Source: an archaeon
GTDB lineage: Archaea > Micrarchaeota > Micrarchaeia > Anstonellales > Bilamarchaeaceae
Direction: 5' to 3'
Length of the DNA: 64,000 nt
Assembly: GCA_020053355.1 (NCBI GenBank)
Contig: JAGVNI010000006.1
Span: forward strand, 34,451-98,450
In this document: in pieces, positions 58,624-64,000 of the stretch
How the letters are laid out: every line of letters starts with the position of its first letter
How positions within the stretch are numbered: the stretch's first letter is position 1
Notes under the pieces: generated by a model
What the model saw: only the letters and a program-made list of their open reading frames with translations
What the model was told of the DNA's origin: nothing
The model's database searches: none
Program-made: the position numbers and the translations under genes

Positions 58624-59569
58624 CCGGTGCGCTTGCGCCTATTTTGCGGAAATAATCCGCAGTCTTCTTCAATCCGTCTTCGAGGCCAATCTTCGCGACC
58701 CAGCCCAGCTCCTTCTTCGCAAGGGAGCAGTCCGGCTTCCTCTGCTTCGGGTCGTCCTCCAGGGCAAGGGCGAAGTTGCGCTCAACCTTCTTCCCAAGGG
58801 CCGATTCAAGCGTGCCAAGAAGCTCAAGCAACGCGCATTCGTTATCGTTCCCGAGGTTCACCGGCCCGGTGAAATCCGCCCGGCTTCTTTCCAGCCGGAC
58901 GAAACCCTCTATCATGTCGTCCACATAGCAGAATGAGCGCGTCTGCAAGCCGTTCCCATAGATGGTCACAGGCTCATCGCGCAGCGCTTTCAGGACGAAC
59001 TCGCTCACCACCCGCCCGTCCCCGGGGTCCATGTGCGGGCCGTACGTATTGAATATGCGGGCAATCTTTACCGGATGCCCGGTTTTCCGATGAAAATCCA
59101 TGAGGAGGGTCTCGGCCGCACGTTTTCCCTCGTCATAACAAGAGCGCGGGCCAATCGGGTTCACGTTCCCAAGGTAGCCCTCAGACTGCGGGTGGACGAG
59201 CGGGTCGCCATAGACTTCGGAGGTCGATGCCTGGAATACCGGTGTTTTCGAAACGGAAGCGAACTGCAGCACATTCCACACGCCCCATGCCGATGTCCGG
59301 AACGTCTGCATGGGATTCTTCTGGTATTTCGAAGGGCTGGCAGGGCAGGCAAGGTTGTAGATGAAATCGAACCGCCCGAGTTCAGGCAAAGGCGAAACTA
59401 TATCGTGCTGTACCAGCTTGAAGCCCGGCTTGCCTGAGAGGGCTGACACATTTCCTGAATAAGATGTAGAAAGGTCATCGACCGCCACGACCTCATGCCC
59501 ATCATCAAGCAGCCTGAGGCAGAGGTTCGTTCCAAGAAACCCCGCGCCCCCTGTGACAAGGTATCTCAT
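58613..59569 (-). CDS. uxs: UDP-glucuronate decarboxylase (UDP-xylose synthase)
   Basis: 318 residues. 'YLVTGGAGFLGTNLCLRLLD' binds NAD. 'LACPASPSKYQKNPMQTFRT', 'ASTSEVYGDPLVHPQSEGY', and 'NVNPIGPRSCYDEGKRAAET' are close to the UXS consensus, including the Tyr-x3-Lys and the Arg that binds the carboxylate. It converts UDP-glucuronate to UDP-xylose. It follows ugd with an ATGA overlap, so both steps are coupled. Confidence 0.95.
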   Translation of the reverse strand: MRYLVTGGAGFLGTNLCLRLLDDGHEVVAVDDLSTSYSGNVSALSGKPGFKLVQHDIVSPLPELGRFDFIYNLACPASPSKYQKNPMQTFRTSAWGVWNVLQFASVSKTPVFQASTSEVYGDPLVHPQSEGYLGNVNPIGPRSCYDEGKRAAETLLMDFHRKTGHPVKIARIFNTYGPHMDPGDGRVVSEFVLKALRDEPVTIYGNGLQTRSFCYVDDMIEGFVRLERSRADFTGPVNLGNDNECALLELLGTLESALGKKVERNFALALEDDPKQRKPDCSLAKKELGWVAKIGLEDGLKKTADYFRKIGASAPAIS

Positions 59570-60858
59570 GGCGCTCCCCGCCCTATCGCATGGTATGCGA
59601 GATTGGCTTCGGCGGCCGCATTCGGGGGAAGAATCCTCCTCGAATCAAGGAGCGGCGCAGCACCCAGCGCTTCCTTGTATTCGGCCGCGCTTTTTTGGAA
59701 TTCCGGCCAGGCCGTTACGAGCAATGCCGCGTCGCATCCGGAAAGGCATTCCTCCCAATCGTTCGCATATTCCACGTTCGGAAATACGTCGCGCATGCTG
59801 CCCATCGCCTCGGGGTCAAAGGCCCGGACATGGGCCCCCTCCTCAAGCAGCTTGGGTATCAGCGAAAGCGCCGGGCTTTCCCGGATGTCATCAGTCCCTG
59901 CCTTGAACGAAAGGCCGAGTATTGCGATTTTTTTCCCCTTCAGGTGCATCATCCTGCCGAGCATGTGGAAAAGCCTGAGCTTCTGTTTCTGGTTGGATTC
60001 GTGGATTGCGTGCAGCAAAGGCGCATCCTCGCCCACCTCCTGCGCATGCCGGGCAAGCGCGGAGACATCCTTGGGCAGGCAGCTCCCGCCGAACCCGGAA
60101 CCCGGAACCAGGAAATGCGGCCCGAGGCGCGCATCCATCCCGACGGCTTTCAGCACCTCGTCCGCGTCCACTCCGGCCTTCTGGCAGATGTTCGCGGTCT
60201 CATTTGTCAGGGCGATGCGGGAAGCTAGGAACGCGTTCGACGCGTACTTAATCATCTCCGCGGTCCGGATATCTACAAACAGCTTCGGGCAATCGAACGA
60301 GCCATAAAGCCCTTCCATCACCGTTTTCGTCTTATCGTCGGAGCACCCGACGACAATCCTGTCCGGTTTGTCGAAATCGGACAATGCGCTCCCCTCTCGC
60401 AGGAATTCCGGGACCATCGCAAGGCCGAAGCGCACCCCTGATTTCTCAATCGCCGGCCCGACCACCTTCTCGGTCGTCCCTGGCAGCACGGTCGAGCGGA
60501 CAGCAACCACCGCGAACTTATCGCTCCTTTTAAGTTCATCCGCAACCGCTGCGCATGCCGCGCGCACATGGGACAGGTCGGCCGAGCCATCCGGCAAAGA
60601 CGGCGTCCCGACCGCCAGAATCACGATATCCGCGCCCTGGATGGCGGAATAATCCGTTCCCGCTTCCAGCCGCCCGGCATTTTGCACCCCGCGGAGCCTT
60701 TCCCCCAGCCCTGCCTCGAAAAAGGGGGGGAGGCCCTTCGTTATCTTGGAAATCTTTCCTGCATCCTTATCGATGCATGCGACATCATGGCCGCGCCCTG
60801 CGAAGCCGACGGCAGATACAAGCCCGGCATATCCGGCGCCAATAACGCAAATCTTCAT
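59566..60858 (-). CDS. ugd: UDP-glucose 6-dehydrogenase
   Basis: 430 residues from Met at 60858 ('MKICVIGAGYAGLVSAVGFA'); the track start at 60867 is 3 codons earlier. 'GSGFGGSCLPKDVSALA' holds the catalytic Cys, 'VPEFLREGSALSDFDKPDRI' the substrate loop. It oxidises UDP-glucose to UDP-glucuronate, the substrate of Uxs downstream. GDP-mannose dehydrogenase is less likely given the uxs partner. The DNA for 'LVPGSGFGG' contains 'gaacccggaacccggaacc', another copy of the dispersed motif. Confidence 0.94.
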   Translation of the reverse strand: MKICVIGAGYAGLVSAVGFAGRGHDVACIDKDAGKISKITKGLPPFFEAGLGERLRGVQNAGRLEAGTDYSAIQGADIVILAVGTPSLPDGSADLSHVRAACAAVADELKRSDKFAVVAVRSTVLPGTTEKVVGPAIEKSGVRFGLAMVPEFLREGSALSDFDKPDRIVVGCSDDKTKTVMEGLYGSFDCPKLFVDIRTAEMIKYASNAFLASRIALTNETANICQKAGVDADEVLKAVGMDARLGPHFLVPGSGFGGSCLPKDVSALARHAQEVGEDAPLLHAIHESNQKQKLRLFHMLGRMMHLKGKKIAILGLSFKAGTDDIRESPALSLIPKLLEEGAHVRAFDPEAMGSMRDVFPNVEYANDWEECLSGCDAALLVTAWPEFQKSAAEYKEALGAAPLLDSRRILPPNAAAEANLAYHAIGRGAP

Positions 60859-61036
60859 CAATCCCATCGTTGGCGCGTTGTTGTTAAATTACTAACTGGG
60901 CTGGCGCGCATCCTGCGGCCGATTCGCATGGGCAAGGAAGCGAGCGAGGCCCGGGCGGAACCCTGACGGAATCCAGGCGCCATGGCACGCCCACGGCTCA
61001 AATACAATTAAATTCTGTTCGCAATCTTAAGAAATC

Positions 61037-62206
61037 ATGGAACTTATTCTCATAGATGACCTATTCAACAAGGAGAAATTCCAGGGCCTGAAAGCATCCG
61101 GCCACCTGATAGACATTGACAAAAACGATGATTTGGGGCAATCCGGCAAGCCCGCAGGGGCGCTGCCATCAGCCTCGTTCTGGAAGGAGAGGCGCGTGCT
61201 TGTGACCGGCTCTGCCGGCATGGTCGGCAGCACCATCATCGACCTGATGATAGGCATGGGCGCGGAAGTGGCAGGCACCGTGAAGCGCCACGCACTGCCT
61301 GATTACCCGAATGTCCAGCACAACGTGGACTCCGGAAAGCTAAGGCTTTACGAAGTGGACATGACCGATTACAACCGGGTCGCGTCGCTCATCAAGGAAT
61401 TCGAGCCGGAATATATATTCCACCAGGCCGCGGAATCCTTCGTCCCGACCAGCCTGCAGCAGCCGAGCCATGTCGTCCTGAACAACTGCGTGAGCACGAC
61501 CAACCTTCTCGAAGCGGCGACCAAGGAGGACAAGAGCATCAAGGGGATACAGCTTGCCTGCTCATCCGAGCAGTACGGCTTCGTCAAAGACATGAACGAG
61601 CTACCGGTCAAGGAGACGAACGAATTGCGGCCGACATCCACGTACGCATCCACCAAGGTTTTCACGGAATTCATCGGGAAGTCGTTTTTCTACACGTACG
61701 GCACGCCTTCGGTCATAACAAGGACGTTCAACCAGGAAGGCCCCCGCCGCGGCCCCCAGTTCTTCACGGCGAGGATTGGCCACCAGATAAAGGACATCCT
61801 ATCAGGCAAGTCGGACAAAATCGTGATGGGCAACCCCAATTCCGTCCGCGATTTCACGCACATATACGATTCGGTCTGCGCCCAAATCATGGCGCAGGAG
61901 AAGTGCGACCGCGGCGTCGCATACAACATCTGCTCCGGAAAGGGCATAACGACAGGCGATTACGCCAGGCTTGCGGCAAGGACCTGGGGCGTGAAGGCGG
62001 ACATTTACATCGACAAGAAGCTCCTGCGGCCCTATGAGCGGGGCGAAGCCCTTTTCGACGGCTTCATCGGCGACAACCGCAAGTTCGTGGAGAAGACAGG
62101 ATGGACGCCGAACCGGACCGTGGTTGACATAATACGGGACGGGGTGAAATTCTACCAGGACCCCCGCGGATTCCCTGTTTTTGGGGGGCTGAATATCAGG
62201 GGCTAA
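61037..62206 (+). CDS. GDP-mannose 4,6-dehydratase-like SDR
   Basis: 389 residues. About 50 extra N-terminal residues ('LIDDLFNKEKFQGLKASGHL') precede the Rossmann motif 'RVLVTGSAGMVGSTIIDLMI'. 'AAESFVPTSLQQP' and 'CSSEQYG' resemble GMD; 'STYASTKVFTEFI' has the Tyr-Lys. The extension is not usual for GMD. It probably makes a 4-keto-6-deoxy or epimerised sugar for the glycan. 'acaattaaatt' lies about 27 bases upstream. Confidence 0.82.
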   Translation: MELILIDDLFNKEKFQGLKASGHLIDIDKNDDLGQSGKPAGALPSASFWKERRVLVTGSAGMVGSTIIDLMIGMGAEVAGTVKRHALPDYPNVQHNVDSGKLRLYEVDMTDYNRVASLIKEFEPEYIFHQAAESFVPTSLQQPSHVVLNNCVSTTNLLEAATKEDKSIKGIQLACSSEQYGFVKDMNELPVKETNELRPTSTYASTKVFTEFIGKSFFYTYGTPSVITRTFNQEGPRRGPQFFTARIGHQIKDILSGKSDKIVMGNPNSVRDFTHIYDSVCAQIMAQEKCDRGVAYNICSGKGITTGDYARLAARTWGVKADIYIDKKLLRPYERGEALFDGFIGDNRKFVEKTGWTPNRTVVDIIRDGVKFYQDPRGFPVFGGLNIRG

Positions 62207-62233
62207 TATAAATCTCCTGCGGATATGACCCTT

Positions 62234-63418
62234 ATGCGCCTCATCGTCACAACTCCATTTTTGGAGACGCGCGGGGGCATGGAACGCGTCGTCCTCAAGA
62301 TTGCCCAGCACTTCAAGGCGAAAATCCACTGCATCAATTACGATGCCGAGAACTCGTTCCAGGATTTCATCAACATGGACATCGAGACCGTGAAGCCGGG
62401 CTGGCTGCGGAGCATGCCGGTTGGCAGGCGCGTCTCCACGGCAATCGAGGCCGGTTGGCACTTCTACAACGCGAAGCTGGACGACTACGATGTCATCAAC
62501 GCGCACCAGACCCCATCTGAATGGATAAGGCACAGGAACTCTCCCGTTATCTGGTTCTGCTACAGCCCGAACCGCGAGGCGTTCGACCTCTACGAATGGA
62601 GGATGAAGCGGAGGAACCCGATTTCAAAAGCGATGTACTGGTCGTCCATCGAGGCCTTCAAGTTCTTCGAATACCGCACAGTCCCCAAAGTCGAGCACAT
62701 ATTCACAAGCTGCAAGAACACCCAGGCACGGATTACGAAATACCTCAGGCGCAGTTCGGAGGTCCTTTACCCGGCGGTGGAGGTGGAAAAATTCACCTCG
62801 AAACCGTCCGAGCGGTATTTCCTCTACCCTTCAAGAATCGCTCCTGAAAAGGAGCTTGAATACGCCATCGAGGCATTCAAGCTTTTTGCCAACCGGAAGA
62901 ACCCGAAACCCGGCGCCGCAAAAACGGACGGGCAGAACTGGAAACTGGTTATAGCAGGGGCGCTTTCCAAGCGCCCGGAGCACCATGCGTACCTGAAGAA
63001 GATGCGCTCAATCTGCACGCCTGATGTTGAAATCAAGACGAATGTCGGCGACTGGGAGCTGCGCGATTTGTATTCCAGGTGCACGGCGGTGCTCTATACG
63101 CCCGTAAACGAGGATTACGGCCTCGTCCCGCTTGAAGCTATGGCATCCGGGAAACCGTGCATCGCACGGAACGAAGGCGGCCCGAAAGAGACAATACACG
63201 AAGGCAGGGACGGATACCTGGTGAACAGCATCTGGGAAATGGCCGGGAAGATGGAATTGCTCGCAAACGACCCCCAGCACTGCGTGGAAATGGGCAAGGA
63301 AGGCCGGGCGAAAGTGGAGCGGGATTTCACGTGGGAAAAGTTCCTTAAACGGTTCGGCGAGAAGGCCGAGGAGCTCGTCCGGGCAAAGGCCGAAGGCCGC
63401 CAGTCCCATTCCTCTTAA
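62234..63418 (+). CDS. GT4-family glycosyltransferase
   Basis: 394 residues from Met at 62234, about 25 bases after 'taatataaat'; the track start at 62225 is too close to that box. 'TPFLETRGGMERVVLKIAQH' opens the acceptor domain and 'NEDYGLVPLEAMASGKPCIA' is the E-x7-E donor motif. An Asn/Lys/Pro insert ('NRKNPKPGAAKTDGQNWK') near residue 225 is encoded by another 'acccgaaacccgg' copy. Its last 74 bases overlap the convergent membrane gene. Confidence 0.88.
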   Translation: MRLIVTTPFLETRGGMERVVLKIAQHFKAKIHCINYDAENSFQDFINMDIETVKPGWLRSMPVGRRVSTAIEAGWHFYNAKLDDYDVINAHQTPSEWIRHRNSPVIWFCYSPNREAFDLYEWRMKRRNPISKAMYWSSIEAFKFFEYRTVPKVEHIFTSCKNTQARITKYLRRSSEVLYPAVEVEKFTSKPSERYFLYPSRIAPEKELEYAIEAFKLFANRKNPKPGAAKTDGQNWKLVIAGALSKRPEHHAYLKKMRSICTPDVEIKTNVGDWELRDLYSRCTAVLYTPVNEDYGLVPLEAMASGKPCIARNEGGPKETIHEGRDGYLVNSIWEMAGKMELLANDPQHCVEMGKEGRAKVERDFTWEKFLKRFGEKAEELVRAKAEGRQSHSS

Positions 63419-64000
63419 TCTCTTCCTCCACCATTTTCGCAAGCTTTTCCACACCCGAATCATCAGCCCGCTCATCCTTACCCTTATCATCGAGGCCGAT
63501 AAGCCGGATTAGAAGCTGGATGATTTTTGTCAGCAGGATTATCGCGATAAGAAGCAGGATGCCTGCCACAACCGTCGCAAAGTCGGGCGGGACGTTGGCA
63601 TACACTATCGTCATAACCACATAGACCGTGACGTTTATCGGCGGGGCGGAGAAGAGGAAAAACGCGGCGCGCTTGGGCATCAGGTGGAAATAGGTGATGA
63701 ACATCAGCATGAGGCTGGCCGATGCCAGTGCTATCGATAGCGTCAGGTATAATTCGTTAGAAAAAATGCCGCCCCAGGAGCCGCCCTGCCCGTACATCTC
63801 CTTGATGAGGCTGATTGCCACGAAAAGGAAAACCATCGTGTTGCCGAATGCCGTGTTCCACCCCAGTTCCTCCCTCCTGTTTCGCCCGAAATAAAGCGTG
63901 ATGAAAAGCGTTGCTATGGCGAGCGGCACTGCCGCCCAGAGCATGTTCTGGTTCTGCAGGGGGGCGAGGGCGAGGTCGAGGAACCGGGAATATAGGACCT
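63345..64000 (-). CDS. archaeal multi-pass membrane protein (5' end outside window)
   Basis: The track ORF starts at Met 63944, but the frame stays open to the window edge and reads like coding sequence ('DLALAPLQNQNMLWAAVPLA'), so the gene is probably cut off. About five helices are followed by a polar tail ('GVEKLAKMVEEEIKRNG') and a Pro/Arg-rich end. 'YFGRNRREELGWNTAFGN' recalls a conserved membrane family of DPANN archaea; I do not know its function. Confidence 0.75.
   Translation of the reverse strand, partial: VLYSRFLDLALAPLQNQNMLWAAVPLAIATLFITLYFGRNRREELGWNTAFGNTMVFLFVAISLIKEMYGQGGSWGGIFSNELYLTLSIALASASLMLMFITYFHLMPKRAAFFLFSAPPINVTVYVVMTIVYANVPPDFATVVAGILLLIAIILLTKIIQLLIRLIGLDDKGKDERADDSGVEKLAKMVEEEIKRNGTGGLRPLPGRAPRPSRRTV

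Noticed and set aside
60868-61036. Possible gene remnant between ugd and the GMD-like gene ('GLARILRPIRMGKE')
   Set aside because: A faint likeness to the end of the 47520 methyltransferase ('GLARPIRIGRF') is too short to support homology.
1-64000. CRISPR arrays, insertion sequences, rRNA genes
   Set aside because: No regularly spaced repeats, transposase-like proteins or rRNA segments were seen on either strand.

Overview
The window is chromosomal archaeal DNA. Archaeal markers are PCNA, aIF5B, FtsZ, archaeal-type PheS, PurP, the DTD2-type D-aminoacyl-tRNA deacylase, a COG1709-like HTH regulator and archaeal TadC/TadA-like pilus genes. Most genes start about 22-30 bases after a TATA-like box, as expected for leaderless archaeal transcripts; a minority have Shine-Dalgarno sequences. 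Genes are tightly packed with many ATGA overlaps. Small membrane proteins, toxin-antitoxin pairs and a bacterial-type MetK fit a DPANN lineage such as Micrarchaeota or Diapherotrites that keeps purine, serine and cofactor pathways. The exact phylum cannot be fixed from sequence reading alone.

Layout. 1-12 kb: PCNA, two long unrecognised proteins, a GT-C membrane glycosyltransferase, a P-loop kinase/dCMP deaminase fusion, a methyltransferase, aIF5B and bacterial-type MetK. 12-24 kb: tRNA-Val(GAC), CTP synthase, small membrane proteins, an HTH regulator with a striking palindrome upstream, PurQ, VapBC, FtsZ, NAD kinase, a ZIP transporter, and ACT-less SerA beside a separate double-ACT protein. 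24-26.4 kb: six tandem small genes that share an N-terminal 'LFDE-x-RR' module but carry different C-terminal parts; this is the best candidate for an undescribed system here. 26.5-36 kb: PurP, a 934-residue exported protein with a duplicated transglutaminase-like domain, and an operon of PheS with three exported or membrane proteins. 36-44.5 kb: TRAM, HAD, two lipoproteins, DtdA, two lipid-phosphate enzymes, a pilus/secretion ATPase plus TadC-like protein, and a RelE-type toxin module.

44.5-63.4 kb is a surface-polysaccharide locus. RfbF-RfbG-RfbH make CDP-4-keto-3,6-dideoxyglucose from glucose-1-phosphate. RfbH shows the full signature of the iron-sulfur, histidine-for-lysine E1 dehydrase. 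Around them lie RmlC/RmlD-like proteins, several SDR epimerases or reductases, a split transketolase, Ugd plus Uxs (UDP-glucose to UDP-glucuronate to UDP-xylose), a methyltransferase and five glycosyltransferases. Together they suggest an unusual deoxy- or branched-sugar glycan on the cell surface, probably linked to the glycosylated exported proteins encoded nearby. The last gene, an archaeal membrane protein, runs off the right edge.
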